Counted from the first letter of the stretch, positions 24,877 to 35,441 are shown. The stretch: DNA of 64,000 bases from an uncultured Candidatus Poseidoniales archaeon (GCA_905182515.1 CAJJBW010000008.1:62001-126000), one strand, 5' to 3'. Numbers and translations are program-made. The notes: a model not told the origin generated them from the sequence alone.

Positions 24877-26118
24877 TCAGGCATCTCCATTTATTCTTGG
24901 GACTACTTTATTCATAAAAGCAGTCATATTTCTTTTCACACGTTCATTATCATGATTGAAAAAGTCGAACCAACACATTAGTCTATCATCCGAATTAAAT
25001 CTAGCATTAATTTGTTCTACAACTTCTTGTACATTTCCTATCACTGCATTGTCAGTTGCCTTTTCTAATTTATTAGGATCAATTGTACCTTCTAATGCAT
25101 TCCAATATATTGAAAGAGCACTTTTAGCTTCTTGTCTAGCAACTAAACTTTTTTCCTTAGAAGTCAAATCAGCTTCATCATTAAGAAACACCATAATGGT
25201 TCTCGGCATCATACTTCTTTTCCATGCTCCTCCATCTTTGTGATAATTTGTTGTAAAACGCTCATGAGTCTCTTCTATTATGTGAGGAGGAGTTATGCTA
25301 AGATTAAATACTTGCACAGGCCTCCATTTATTAGCTTCTATTTGTAAATTTTTATCATGACTGCCTATTACTACATTCAACAATTCTTGTCTCCAATCTT
25401 GAGGAATTGTCTTAATATCTTCAAATTGATATCTTCTATTTATTTCAATTTTATCTGGGGTAATTTTTAAATCTCTGAATTCTTGTGCTTTACTCTGAAC
25501 TCGTTCCCAATCCTCATCTGAGTAAAAATTAGTTCTTGTTAAAATTGTCTTTCGAATATCTTGACTAGAAATTGTTTCCCCATTCAATAATCTCAGAAAT
25601 ATTTCACTCGCTTCAGCAAATATTTGACCTCTTAGTGCCGGCCATGCTAATTCTTCAACGGGATCTCTCGGGACAATTCCATACGGCCTAGCCATGAATT
25701 CAAAACGACCTGCAGAATACCCAATATGCAATTTTCTTTTTTCATTTTTATCCATGCCATGCAAGGTTAAAAATGAACCAATTCGTTCTGCATGTGATAT
25801 TGGCCCTCCACTTGCTAATATACTCATAACTGCACTGCCAACTTCCATACTCTTGGTTATTGAAAACATTTTGTGAGCAACTTGAACAAAATCTGTACAT
25901 AAACCAACTTCTCCTGGGTAATGAGGTACAACTGGCTTTTTGTTGCCCTTCTGAACTTCTGTCGATAGATGGGCTTGTGCGACCCAACCAACTCCAAAAC
26001 CTAAATTGTCAGCAGTTTTTACTTGATCAAAAAAGTTAGAAAACATCTCGCTTTCTGAAGGAGTACGCTCTGATGAATCAGGTGTTTGAGAAATTGAAAA
26101 GAATATGTCGAACTCCAT
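24877..26118 (-). CDS. LLM-class flavin-dependent oxidoreductase
   Basis: A 413-aa bacterial luciferase-like TIM-barrel protein: the N-terminal strand region MEFDIFFSISQ, then DNLGFGVGWVAQAHLS, GSAVMSILASGGPISHAERI (the LLM phosphate-binding/H-A-E-R region) and KLHIGYSAGRFEF. Family members are F420- or FMN-dependent monooxygenases or dehydrogenases. It is central to a six-gene run with an amidase, ALDH and SDR. Which flavin is used cannot be told, nor the substrate. Confidence 0.85.
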   Translation of the reverse strand: MEFDIFFSISQTPDSSERTPSESEMFSNFFDQVKTADNLGFGVGWVAQAHLSTEVQKGNKKPVVPHYPGEVGLCTDFVQVAHKMFSITKSMEVGSAVMSILASGGPISHAERIGSFLTLHGMDKNEKRKLHIGYSAGRFEFMARPYGIVPRDPVEELAWPALRGQIFAEASEIFLRLLNGETISSQDIRKTILTRTNFYSDEDWERVQSKAQEFRDLKITPDKIEINRRYQFEDIKTIPQDWRQELLNVVIGSHDKNLQIEANKWRPVQVFNLSITPPHIIEETHERFTTNYHKDGGAWKRSMMPRTIMVFLNDEADLTSKEKSLVARQEAKSALSIYWNALEGTIDPNKLEKATDNAVIGNVQEVVEQINARFNSDDRLMCWFDFFNHDNERVKRNMTAFMNKVVPRINGDA

Positions 26119-26127
26119 TACTTCACC

Positions 26128-26937
26128 TCAGATAGAACGCATTCTTCCACCATCGACAGGCAGACTGATACCCCTTATTGACCCACTTGTTGGTAAACTT
26201 AGCCATGTTACTGCAGTAGCAGTCTCTAAAGGATTGACCAGCCTTTGAATTGGCACACCTTTCATCCATGTGTCTCTAACCTCTTCTGTGGACTTACCAG
26301 TTTTCTTAGATATTGATTCTGACAATGAACCGAGCCTATCAGTATCAGTAAATCCTGGTAAAATATTGTTAATAGTTATACATGGCGGTAATTCACGGCT
26401 TAATGATTTTGACCATGACCCCATTGCCCCTCTAAGAGTATTTGAAAGCCCAATATTGTCTATTGGCTCCCTGACTGAAGTGGAAATAATATTTATTATT
26501 CTTCCCATATTACTTCTTTCCATTCCTGGTACTAACATCTGAGTTATAGTATGCGATGCATAGAGATGTCTTTTAATTGGGCCCTCAAAATCTGCAATAT
26601 CATTTTCTAACAAAGGACCTCCAGGGGGGCCTCCAGAATTATTGACAAGTATTTGTATGTCTCCAATTTCTCCAATAAGTTTAGATAAACTTTCCTTTAT
26701 TGATTCAATTTTTTCTAAATCAAGTACTAGAATTTTATGATTATTTCCGCTCATATTCTCAATTAACTTTTGCAACTCACTTTCATTTCTTGCACAGGCA
26801 ATAACATTCGCACCAGCCCTAGCCAACATCTGTGCAGTTGCCTTCCCTATCCCTTTTGATGCACCACAAACAAGTGCATTATATCCTTTCAAAATATCTT
26901 CCGCAAATGGAAACTTTTCATTTAATATATCCTTCAT
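26128..26937 (-). CDS. Short-chain dehydrogenase/reductase
   Basis: A 269-aa Rossmann-fold SDR. The cofactor motif is CGASKGIGKATA, the adenine-ring loop LVLDLEK and the structural NNSGG; the C-terminal block is ILPGFTDTDRL. The active-site segment reads STSVREP...LSNTLRGAMG in place of the usual S...YxxxK, so both catalytic Tyr and Lys are replaced; a known SDR subgroup shares this SNxLR form. Activity is therefore uncertain. Nine bases from the LLM gene and 12 from the formyltransferase gene. Confidence 0.85.
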   Translation of the reverse strand: MKDILNEKFPFAEDILKGYNALVCGASKGIGKATAQMLARAGANVIACARNESELQKLIENMSGNNHKILVLDLEKIESIKESLSKLIGEIGDIQILVNNSGGPPGGPLLENDIADFEGPIKRHLYASHTITQMLVPGMERSNMGRIINIISTSVREPIDNIGLSNTLRGAMGSWSKSLSRELPPCITINNILPGFTDTDRLGSLSESISKKTGKSTEEVRDTWMKGVPIQRLVNPLETATAVTWLSLPTSGSIRGISLPVDGGRMRSI

Positions 26938-26949
26938 ATTTTATCCTCC

Positions 26950-27672
26950 TTAGTCAATATAGTGCGCATATGTCTCTTTAGTTAATTTTTCTCGTACAGA
27001 TTTCAAAATATCTTCGGATGCATTCCTAAATGTTGGATATTTGCTGTCACCCTGAGGTCTTTTTAACTCTCTCCATCTATTTTCATCATATGCAATCAAA
27101 GCTTCTTTCATTAACACACCAGCTAAGACCAGAGTTTCAAAACATAAATCTTCGTACGTCATTCCCCGTGTGACAGGCACTTCTCTTCTCATTAAGAGGT
27201 TTCCAGTATCGACTCCATTATCACAAAAATGGGTTGATGACCCGATTGGAATATCATGATAAACTGACCACGCAGGTGATGCTGAACCTCTGCACTCTGG
27301 TAAAAGTCCAGGGTGAGAATTTATTACTCCATCTTTGGGATAATCAAGGATAACACCTCTTATTATTCGAGTTCCTCCGAAGACTATCAGATCTAATTCG
27401 TAATTTTGTATCAGTGGCATGACTTCTTCTGAGTTATGAATTTTAACTGAAACTACTTTTATTCCATTTTCAACGGCTTGTTGCTTAATTGTTGGTGCTA
27501 TTGGATTACCCTCGATTCTATTTAGAAATTTTACCCTCTCTTCATCAGCTATCTTTGAATCTTCCTCAATGATTATTTCTGGCACAAAATCTTCAGAAAG
27601 TAACTGTTTTAACATTTCACGGCCATAAGGATGTTCTTTTAGAAGTAAGTAGGCAAATCGCGGCTTAGCCAT
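26950..27672 (-). CDS. Formyltransferase-family protein
   Basis: A 240-aa protein with the formyl transferase fold: VFGGTRIIRGVILDYPKDG, then the active-site block INSHPGLLPECRGSASP (Asn, His) and HFCDNGVDTGNLLMR, where the catalytic Asp is expected. It resembles the hydrolase/formyltransferase domain of Fmt/PurN but lacks the Fmt C-terminal domain. Formyl donors in the family are 10-formyl-THF; archaea of this type may lack it, so the acceptor is unknown. It is first in the six-gene run. Confidence 0.82.
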   Translation of the reverse strand: MAKPRFAYLLLKEHPYGREMLKQLLSEDFVPEIIIEEDSKIADEERVKFLNRIEGNPIAPTIKQQAVENGIKVVSVKIHNSEEVMPLIQNYELDLIVFGGTRIIRGVILDYPKDGVINSHPGLLPECRGSASPAWSVYHDIPIGSSTHFCDNGVDTGNLLMRREVPVTRGMTYEDLCFETLVLAGVLMKEALIAYDENRWRELKRPQGDSKYPTFRNASEDILKSVREKLTKETYAHYID

Positions 27673-27733
27673 ATTATCATATCTCGGAGAAGGTGCTCAT
27701 ACCCGTTCTTTTCGGTCCTATGTTTATCTAAAG

Positions 27734-29158
27734 TTAGGGGGTAACTCGGCTTCTATCGCGAGGGAATAGTACAACTTCACGTACATTTCCTGTACCAGTC
27801 AGCACCATCAATAATCTTGCCACTCCCAATCCCCATCCAGCATGCGGGGGTGCTCCGTATCGAAAACCATCGGTATAGAATGAGAAATCTTTCGGATCCA
27901 AATCCATGTTTATTAGATTCTGTTCTAAGACTTCTACTCTGTGCTCCCTCTGGCCTCCTGAAGTCATCTCATCTCTCCCATAATTTAGGTCGAAACCACG
28001 ACTTAATTGCCCTCCGGTAGAGCTTTTCTCATTTTCTTTATGATGTATGTAAAAAGGCTTCATTGCCATGGGCCATCTTGGTATGAAATGGAAACCAGGA
28101 TATTTTGAAGCAATAATGTCACAATGATGACTTTCTATGTCATCTCCCCAATTAATTTCGGCCCCTCCTGATTTGACAATCTCAATTGCATCACAATACG
28201 ATATTCTTGGGAATGGAATAGTAGGAATTTCAACAGTTATACTTTTATCTCCTTGGCTAATTCTAAATTCATTAATTATATCAATTAGATTTTGGTCAAA
28301 TTCTGCAACGCATGTCCAAATGTGATTAATCATTCTTTCTTGTACGCCCATTACATCCTCATCATCCATCCACGCTCCTTCTATGTCGAATGAAATAAAT
28401 TCATTCAAATGGCGATAAGTATCATGCTTCTCAGCTCTAAATGCAGGGCCAATTTCAAATACTCTTTCTAGGCCTCCCAAAACTGCAAGTTGCTTGTACA
28501 ATTGTGGAGATTGACTCAGAAAAGCTGGGGTATCAAAATACATCATTGGAAATAGATTCGTCCCTCCTTCGGAAGCACTAGCTATTATTTTCGGACTATT
28601 CATTTCCATAAAGCCTTCCTTTATCAGGTGCTCTCTTCCATATTGTAACACCTTACTTCGTAATTGAAAAATAGCATTAACATGTGATCGCCTTAAGTCT
28701 AAATATCTATTATCTAATCTTACATCAAGCCCTACATTTACATCATCTGTAACTCCAAGTGGAAGTGGCGTCTCAGCACTTGCTAAGATTTCTCCGGATG
28801 AGACATTAATTTCATATTCGGGTGCAGGTAATTGTTGCCCCTCTGGAACCTTGGGGGGGCGTTTTTGCGCTACTGTCCCTGTTACTTTAATTGTTGATTC
28901 CCGTGTTGCAGATTGGATAGAATCAAATATGGACGCCTCCATATTATCTTTTTTTAGAAAAGCCTGAATGTTTCCAGTCCCGTCCCTCAACATCAAGAAG
29001 CAAATAGCGCCTCTTCCTCGAACAGTTTCTGCATAGCCTGCTATTGAAACTTCTTTTCCTAATATCTTCGAACCGCCGCTCACTACTTGGCCAATGGTGT
29101 GAGTCCTATAGGCTGTTGAGTGCCAGTCACTACTGTCTCGCATATTCTTCCGAGTCAT
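27734..29158 (-). CDS. aspS: Aspartyl-tRNA synthetase (archaeal type)
   Basis: Class II synthetase, 474 aa. An N-terminal OB fold binds the anticodon ([23 protein letters not shown]). Motif 1 is in [14 protein letters not shown], motif 2 in [21 protein letters not shown], and motif 3 is [17 protein letters not shown]. The short archaeal/eukaryotic form is clear because the bacterial GAD insertion is missing. Whether it is discriminating or also charges tRNA-Asn cannot be settled without genome-wide data (presence of gatABC/asnS). Probably monocistronic. Confidence 0.9.
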   Translation of the reverse strand: MTRKNMRDSSDWHSTAYRTHTIGQVVSGGSKILGKEVSIAGYAETVRGRGAICFLMLRDGTGNIQAFLKKDNMEASIFDSIQSATRESTIKVTGTVAQKRPPKVPEGQQLPAPEYEINVSSGEILASAETPLPLGVTDDVNVGLDVRLDNRYLDLRRSHVNAIFQLRSKVLQYGREHLIKEGFMEMNSPKIIASASEGGTNLFPMMYFDTPAFLSQSPQLYKQLAVLGGLERVFEIGPAFRAEKHDTYRHLNEFISFDIEGAWMDDEDVMGVQERMINHIWTCVAEFDQNLIDIINEFRISQGDKSITVEIPTIPFPRISYCDAIEIVKSGGAEINWGDDIESHHCDIIASKYPGFHFIPRWPMAMKPFYIHHKENEKSSTGGQLSRGFDLNYGRDEMTSGGQREHRVEVLEQNLINMDLDPKDFSFYTDGFRYGAPPHAGWGLGVARLLMVLTGTGNVREVVLFPRDRSRVTP

Positions 29159-29215
29159 GACATGGTTAAGAAAGATATTATTTCTTTAATCGTCATTATA
29201 CTAAATTTGTCATGT

Positions 29216-30034
29216 TCATTCTTCTTCTTCAATGGCTATTTTTGCTCCAATGACTAAAAATGCAGTATGTCCCATAGGGGCATTTCCCGGCCTAACTCCT
29301 CCCTTACTTGCCTTAACCCATTTTCTTTCTATCATTTCACCAGCCCATTCTACTATCATTCCATTATTTTCAATTGATTCCCAAGCCTTTTCCAGTTGAA
29401 TTGTAGTCGGACAATAGCATGCCAAACGGCCTCCATATCTCAGTAATTTTCCCACTCCTGGGACTACTTCCCATGGTTGTGCTATATCAATTATTATTGC
29501 ATCCAATGAATCGCATATATCCTTAATAGAATTACCAACTTTTTGAAATTCACCTTCAATCAAATGCCATTTAGGGAATTCAGAGAGTATTTCTTCTAAT
29601 CTATCCATATTTTGTTTTCCTACTAAAGCATGCTCATGACGTGACTCAACAGAAATTAGTGTACCAGAAGATCCTAAGACGCTAGCTAAATTCATGGCGA
29701 GACCCGCAGACCCGTGTCCGCCTTCTAATACTCTGGAGCCCACTCCTATTCCAAGCCAAGAGATTAGAAATCCAGAATCCTTGATTCCAATAGTTTGGGC
29801 TCTTCTAGCCATGTTCCTTCTTGCTTCTGGAAGTGCCGCTTTGACTATTGTTAGGGATTTATGCCCTACTACAATCCTATCTCCAATTTTATATCCATTA
29901 AGAAGTTTCGAAGCATCAAATCTTCCAAGGCCTTTGACTTTAATTTCGCCAGGGATATTATTCAACAAGTAGGCCCGGCCATCATCTTCTCTGAGGGCAA
30001 CCCATTGGCTCTCCTGTTCTCTTTCCACATCCAT
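29216..30034 (-). CDS. trmI: tRNA (adenine-N1)-methyltransferase TrmI
   Basis: SAM-dependent methyltransferase for tRNA m1A57/58. An N-terminal beta domain (residues 1-85) is followed by ARRAQTIGIKDSGFLISWLG, the SAM-binding VLEGGHGSAGLAMNLA (motif I), ISVESRHEHA and IIDIAQPWEVVPGVGKLLRYGG. 272 aa, normal. It shares a divergent 119-base promoter region with the surface-protein gene. Confidence 0.88.
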   Translation of the reverse strand: MDVEREQESQWVALREDDGRAYLLNNIPGEIKVKGLGRFDASKLLNGYKIGDRIVVGHKSLTIVKAALPEARRNMARRAQTIGIKDSGFLISWLGIGVGSRVLEGGHGSAGLAMNLASVLGSSGTLISVESRHEHALVGKQNMDRLEEILSEFPKWHLIEGEFQKVGNSIKDICDSLDAIIIDIAQPWEVVPGVGKLLRYGGRLACYCPTTIQLEKAWESIENNGMIVEWAGEMIERKWVKASKGGVRPGNAPMGHTAFLVIGAKIAIEEEE

Positions 30035-30153
30035 CCGAGTACATTTACTCCTTCAATACCTTCGTTAAATTATTGATTTCATTATTGACTTTGAAGTTAA
30101 AAGTCATCTTTAGTAGTATATAGTTATATGAAATTACTCATCCGAATGTTTTT

Positions 30154-33100
30154 GTGGAGTCTATTAATCATAAATCATTCAGGCCGGCCTTTTACATGTC
30201 ATTATTATTAATATTAATGCCATTTTCAGGAATTTTAGTGTTTGAAGAAATTAAAGAAGAACCTATTGAATTATCACAAGTTAATGTACCACTTTACGCA
30301 ACTAGCCCTGGGCATTCTGTTTTTGGAGAATATGTCGGAGCCCATTGGTGCGGGCCATGCATGAGCAGTGCCACTCCTTCTTTAGATAATTTGAAAACTT
30401 CAAATCCAGAGGATTTTACATTTGTTTCCTTTTTCGAGTCTCAGTCTGGTTGGCCCTCAACGTCTCCGATCGATCGGAGCGAACATATTATGGAAGCTTC
30501 TAGTGGATATCCAACTTTTGCTTTTGCTGATCAACAATCAGGATCTTGCTTCAAAGTAGGGGCTAGCGGCACAAATTATTATGACTCTGACTTTTCAAAT
30601 GGAGGTTGCATGAGTGCAAATTCAACCGATTTTAGTTTGAACTTATTGACGAGTTTAAATACAACATCTGAACAAGTAACAATATCTCTCAATGTCACTT
30701 ATTTAGGGGCATCTTCTATATCTGTGTATATTTATGGCGCAATTACGGAAAAAATAGGTGCTGATGCATATGATAATGGAGTAAATCCACATCATAACTG
30801 GAGAGAATGGTTATTAAATGACGATCAAGATGGTTTTACTGAAATTACACTTTCTTCTAGTGGAGATTATGAGCTCCTAACTTGGGAGATGCCTTTAAAT
30901 TCAGTCAGGGCTACAGGAGAAAATTCCCAAATAGAAAATTTTTGGCCAGTGTTTGCTATCATGGATGGCCCCCATTCTTCATTTAATTCGGTAATAGCTG
31001 CAATTGATTTAGACATGGGTCCCTTGATTGATATAGGTATTTCTGAATTTTCTGTGACTAATGAAGCCGGAACTATTGGATTTCAATCTGGTGATATTTT
31101 AGACATTGCCGCCATTATATCTAATAATGGTGCTGAATCTTATGGAGATGGTGGCTCAATATCTCTTTACTTACTCGACGGTTCAGAAGAAATCAATTTA
31201 GGTAATGCGGATATAGGGACTCTTAATTTTGGTCAAACACAAGAATTCGAATTACAGTTTGATTCTTCAGAAGTATCGCTATCTCCCTCTGGGTCTTCTG
31301 TTTTTAGGGTCAAAGTTAATGATTTAGAAGGCGACCGTGTTTCTTCAAATAATTATTTCGATACTTCAATCTTTCACGATATGCCTCCAATTGCCGTTAG
31401 GCCCACTTCTTTAGGTTCTTCAATTTTGGAAAGAGGTGAAAACATTGCATTTGAGTCCAGTGCTCTAGCGAATGATATGATTGATAACATGTCAACTATG
31501 CAACCAATTTTACAACATTCCAAGTCTGGTATCTCTGATTGGAGTGATGACTGGATTACAGATATTTCTGTTTTAGGTGCCGGGGTAGGTTCAAAATATA
31601 TTCATACCTTGACGACTGATATCAATGCCGAAACAGGAAGTTATGATATCCGCATGGCATGGCAAGATGCCTCTGGTCAATTTAGTGACTGGCTTATTGT
31701 AGGGGGTATATTTTCATTACAAAATTCTCTTCCTAGAGTTCTAGGAAGTGATGACGTAGACTATATCGGAATGCCAACTGTAAAAATCGATATCATTGAA
31801 GAAATTTCACTAATAGGACTCGTGGAAGATGCTGAGACCGACTTGTCTAATTTGATCATTAATAGTACAGACTCTGAATTCTATGGTTGGAATTCTGCCA
31901 CTCTTGAAATAAGTGTCAAATTCCATAGATTAGTCATGGATAATGGTAATCCAGTGCCTCAGGGAATATTTGTTTCAATTAATGATGGAGAAGGGACAAA
32001 TCAAGGTATGTTGATGTTCAATGTCATTGGAAATGGAGCACCTAGGTGGTCACCCATACCTACTATTTCAATTAACGAAGGAGGATCAACAAGCTTTGGG
32101 TTGTCGCAATTTCTTTCTGATACCGATGATGAAGGAAAAAACGCCCCCGTATCAAATCTAGATATATCTATTGTATCGGTTTCTGATGATTCTTTAGTTG
32201 AAGCCTCAATATCTGGCCGGTCATTAACTGTAGGAACTATTGATTTGGATTCTTATGGAGTAGTTGATGTAATTATTAGGGCTGATGATGGAGAGCAGTA
32301 TTCTGACACTACGGTCTCTATTCATGTGATAAATATTAACGATGAACCAATTATAGATTTATCTAAATATAATAATTTAGAGATAAAAGTCAATGAGATG
32401 AGTACTATCAATATTCTTGATTGTTTATTCGACGTGGATGATGATATTGCCGATATGTGGGTATCTGCTCATAGTCTGTCTGAAGGTTCCGTTAATTTAA
32501 ACCCTTTAACTGGTGAATTGAGCATGTTTTGGGAGAATGCTGGGACTAAAAATATCATAATAACTGCAACTGATCGTAATGGAGCATGGGGTACTTCGAC
32601 ATTGACATTAGAAGTTCTTTCGAATAAATTACTTACTTGGGATGAAGATAGCAATAATGGTGATTTATCTGTATCTTACGACACAATTGGATACAAGACA
32701 GACCCAGTATTTCAGATAAATAATATTGGAGATTTACAATTATCTCAGATTGAGATCACTTGGACCATATGCAATAGCATTACAGGAATCTGTCATTCAT
32801 ATGGGGAGGAGAATTCCTTTGGCTCATTCATCACATTATCTCAAAGTGGCGGTGGATTAATGAATGGAGATTATATAACTTTACAAGTAAGTGCATTAGA
32901 CTCTGAAGGATGGTTGAGAGAAACTTCTGAGATATTAAAAATATTTGCACAAAAACCTGATTCTGATGGCGATGGGATTCAAGATACGGATGATGCATTC
33001 CCAAATGATCCTTCTGAATCAAAAGATTCTGACGATGATGGCGTTGGAGACAACTCCGATGCATTCCCAAATGATCCCTATGAAACTCAAGACATGGATG

Positions 33101-33222
33101 GAAACGGAATTGGAGACAATGAGCAATACGCCAGTAGTCAATCTGTGCCCAGTGCTTCGTTATCGTTAACAATCATAACAATTATTGGTGCAGCTATGAT
33201 AGCTCTTAAAAGAAAAATATAA
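30154..33222 (+). CDS. Large surface protein: thioredoxin-like domain, Ig/cadherin-like repeats, TSP3, C-terminal anchor
   Basis: 1022 aa. The N-terminal membrane/signal segment (~residues 12-28) is followed by a thioredoxin-like domain with CGPC (HWCGPCMSSATPSL), an Omp28-like arrangement. The middle is built of beta repeats: a CARDB-like region around residues 290-400 (IGISEFSVTNEAG, GDILDIAAIISNNGA) and cadherin-like ones around 640-830. The C-terminus has two TSP3 Ca-binding repeats (DSDGDGIQDTDDAFPNDP type), a membrane helix and KRKI. It is exported and anchored outside. Partner and function are unknown; redox or protein-folding work outside the cell is inferred from CxxC. The start is GTG 30154; ATG 30196 is possible. 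Confidence 0.8.
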   Translation: MESINHKSFRPAFYMSLLLILMPFSGILVFEEIKEEPIELSQVNVPLYATSPGHSVFGEYVGAHWCGPCMSSATPSLDNLKTSNPEDFTFVSFFESQSGWPSTSPIDRSEHIMEASSGYPTFAFADQQSGSCFKVGASGTNYYDSDFSNGGCMSANSTDFSLNLLTSLNTTSEQVTISLNVTYLGASSISVYIYGAITEKIGADAYDNGVNPHHNWREWLLNDDQDGFTEITLSSSGDYELLTWEMPLNSVRATGENSQIENFWPVFAIMDGPHSSFNSVIAAIDLDMGPLIDIGISEFSVTNEAGTIGFQSGDILDIAAIISNNGAESYGDGGSISLYLLDGSEEINLGNADIGTLNFGQTQEFELQFDSSEVSLSPSGSSVFRVKVNDLEGDRVSSNNYFDTSIFHDMPPIAVRPTSLGSSILERGENIAFESSALANDMIDNMSTMQPILQHSKSGISDWSDDWITDISVLGAGVGSKYIHTLTTDINAETGSYDIRMAWQDASGQFSDWLIVGGIFSLQNSLPRVLGSDDVDYIGMPTVKIDIIEEISLIGLVEDAETDLSNLIINSTDSEFYGWNSATLEISVKFHRLVMDNGNPVPQGIFVSINDGEGTNQGMLMFNVIGNGAPRWSPIPTISINEGGSTSFGLSQFLSDTDDEGKNAPVSNLDISIVSVSDDSLVEASISGRSLTVGTIDLDSYGVVDVIIRADDGEQYSDTTVSIHVININDEPIIDLSKYNNLEIKVNEMSTINILDCLFDVDDDIADMWVSAHSLSEGSVNLNPLTGELSMFWENAGTKNIIITATDRNGAWGTSTLTLEVLSNKLLTWDEDSNNGDLSVSYDTIGYKTDPVFQINNIGDLQLSQIEITWTICNSITGICHSYGEENSFGSFITLSQSGGGLMNGDYITLQVSALDSEGWLRETSEILKIFAQKPDSDGDGIQDTDDAFPNDPSESKDSDDDGVGDNSDAFPNDPYETQDMDGNGIGDNEQYASSQSVPSASLSLTIITIIGAAMIALKRKI

Positions 33223-33339
33223 ATTTTAGATTAAAAATATATTAATGTTATCATTTAAAATTTGATGGGCAAATATCTAACTATATTTACACAACTTCAA
33301 GAAGGTGTCATGTGCAGGATAGAATTACGAGGGTGCCTT

Positions 33340-35391
33340 ATGAACGATGAAGCAGATATTGCTGAAGAATTAGAACCCTCTGATGATCCATTAGATTCTT
33401 GGCTGGATGGCGCTGCATTTGGCGTTTCAGCAGATACTGATGAGATATGTAATATACCTGTTGAAGAATGGATTCAAGATATTAAGATGGAATCAACTGC
33501 TGATGTTCCAATACCAGAAAAACTAGTAGATAGGGTAATCGGCCAAGAGGCGGCAGCCATTGTCGTCCGCAAGGCTGCAGAACAACGTAGGCACGTGATA
33601 ATGGTCGGTGAACCAGGAACTGGTAAATCAATGCTGGCTCGTTCTATGACGGAGTTTTTACCCAAAGAACATTTAGAAGATATTTTAGTATATAGGAATG
33701 TTGATGATGAAAATGAACCAAAAGTCCGTACAGTACCTGCAGGACGTGGTTCTCGAATCCTCTCAGAACGAAAAGCACATATCAAAATACAAAGAGAAAA
33801 AACCAATCGTACACTATTGTTTATCGTATTAGTAGTGGGGGCAGCATTATTATTGGCAACAATAAGTTCAGGTGAAATTATTACTTTTATATTTGGTTCC
33901 TTTTTATTAATTTTTGGTTATTTTTTCCTCAGAACTAGGTTAACTTCAGGTGATGAATCAAACATGCCAAAATTATTAATTAAACATGATTTAAGTGATA
34001 AACCTCCATTTATTGATGCTACTGGGACTTTGGCTGGGGCATTACTGGGGGATGTCAGGCACGATCCATTCCAATCTGGTGCTGATTTAGCAACTCCTGC
34101 ACACGAAAGAGTTGAGCCAGGGGCTGTGCATCGGGCCAATAAAGGAGTTTTGTATATTGACGAAATTCGAATGTTGAGGATGGAAGAGCAACAAGCACTT
34201 CTTGTTGCTATGCAAGAAAGGAAATTAGCAATTAGCGGACGTTCTGAAAGATCATCCGGTGCTCTAACTAAATCTGAACCAGTTCCTAGCGACTTTATTC
34301 TTATTGCTGCTGGAAATTTAGATGGTATTAAAAATATGCATCCTGCTTTAAGAAGTCGAATAAGAGGTTATGGTTACGAAGTTTATGTTAATACTGATAT
34401 GCGCGATACAGCTCGAAACCGTCGTCGCCTCATTCGTTTTATAGCGCAAGAAGTCAGCAATGAGCAATCTAAATCTACAGGTAAAGATATCCCTCATTTT
34501 GATAGAGAATCTACGTCTTTAATATTAAAAGAGGCACAAAGGAGAAGCGGCAGGAGAGGAAAATTATCTCTCCGCCTTCGTGAATTAGGTGGATTAGTCA
34601 GAATAGCAGGAGATTTAGCTGCTGAAGAAGGAGAAAAGTTGACTCGTTCTAAGCATGTAGTTAGGGCACGTATGATAGCCAAACCTCTGGAACAACAGGT
34701 TGCAGATAGATATATAGAAAGACAAGCGGATTATTCTATGTTAGTAAATAGCGGCAATAGGATAGGCAGGGTAAATGGTTTGGCAGTCTTAGGTGCAGAT
34801 AGTGGACTCTCAGATTATTCGGGTATAGTTTTGCCTGTGGAAGCAATGATAACTCCTTCTCAAGGTAGGTCCGGGCATGTAATTGCAACAGGTGGATTAT
34901 CAGATTTAGCAAAAGAAAGTGTAGTAAACATAAGTGCTGTTGTTAAGAAATTAACTGGTAAAGATATCAAAGACTATGACATACATGTGCAATTCCCTGG
35001 GACGCATAATGTCGATGGAGATAGTGCATCAATAGCAATGGCAACTACTATAATTAGTGCATTTGAAAACATACCAATTGATCAAAACTTAGCGATGACA
35101 GGTTCTCTTTCAGTCAGGGGAGAAGTACTTCCTATTGGAGGAGTAACTGCAAAAATTGAAGCAGCAGCAAAATCAGGTATTAGTAATATCATTATCCCTC
35201 GATCCAATCTACAAGATGTTTTAATTGATGATAAATGGGCAAATAAAATTAATATTATTCCCGTGGACTCATTAGATGAAGTCTTACATCACGCCCTTGT
35301 TGGTTCTGAAGATAAGGTAAGTTTGGTTGAAAGGTTAGCGAATATCGTAGATACAATTGCTACCGTCAAAGATACACAACCTTCTACATAG
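33340..35391 (+). CDS. lonB: Archaeal membrane-bound Lon protease (LonB)
   Basis: ATP-dependent serine protease of archaea. Walker A is VGEPGTGKS and Walker B-like GVLYIDEI. Two membrane helices (LLFIVLVVGAALLLATI and FIFGSFLLIFGYFFL) are inserted in the AAA+ domain, as is typical. The C-terminal protease domain has the catalytic Ser in VDGDSASIAMA and Lys in GGVTAKIEAAAKSG. The track start at 33262 adds 26 residues; GAGGG 6-9 bases before ATG 33340 and the MNDEADIAEE start fit better. 683 aa. It degrades misfolded membrane and soluble proteins. Confidence 0.93.
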   Translation: MNDEADIAEELEPSDDPLDSWLDGAAFGVSADTDEICNIPVEEWIQDIKMESTADVPIPEKLVDRVIGQEAAAIVVRKAAEQRRHVIMVGEPGTGKSMLARSMTEFLPKEHLEDILVYRNVDDENEPKVRTVPAGRGSRILSERKAHIKIQREKTNRTLLFIVLVVGAALLLATISSGEIITFIFGSFLLIFGYFFLRTRLTSGDESNMPKLLIKHDLSDKPPFIDATGTLAGALLGDVRHDPFQSGADLATPAHERVEPGAVHRANKGVLYIDEIRMLRMEEQQALLVAMQERKLAISGRSERSSGALTKSEPVPSDFILIAAGNLDGIKNMHPALRSRIRGYGYEVYVNTDMRDTARNRRRLIRFIAQEVSNEQSKSTGKDIPHFDRESTSLILKEAQRRSGRRGKLSLRLRELGGLVRIAGDLAAEEGEKLTRSKHVVRARMIAKPLEQQVADRYIERQADYSMLVNSGNRIGRVNGLAVLGADSGLSDYSGIVLPVEAMITPSQGRSGHVIATGGLSDLAKESVVNISAVVKKLTGKDIKDYDIHVQFPGTHNVDGDSASIAMATTIISAFENIPIDQNLAMTGSLSVRGEVLPIGGVTAKIEAAAKSGISNIIIPRSNLQDVLIDDKWANKINIIPVDSLDEVLHHALVGSEDKVSLVERLANIVDTIATVKDTQPST

Positions 35392-35441
35392 GTTTCCCTA
35401 ACTAACCATATGATAAATGATTGGTACATCTAAATGACTAC

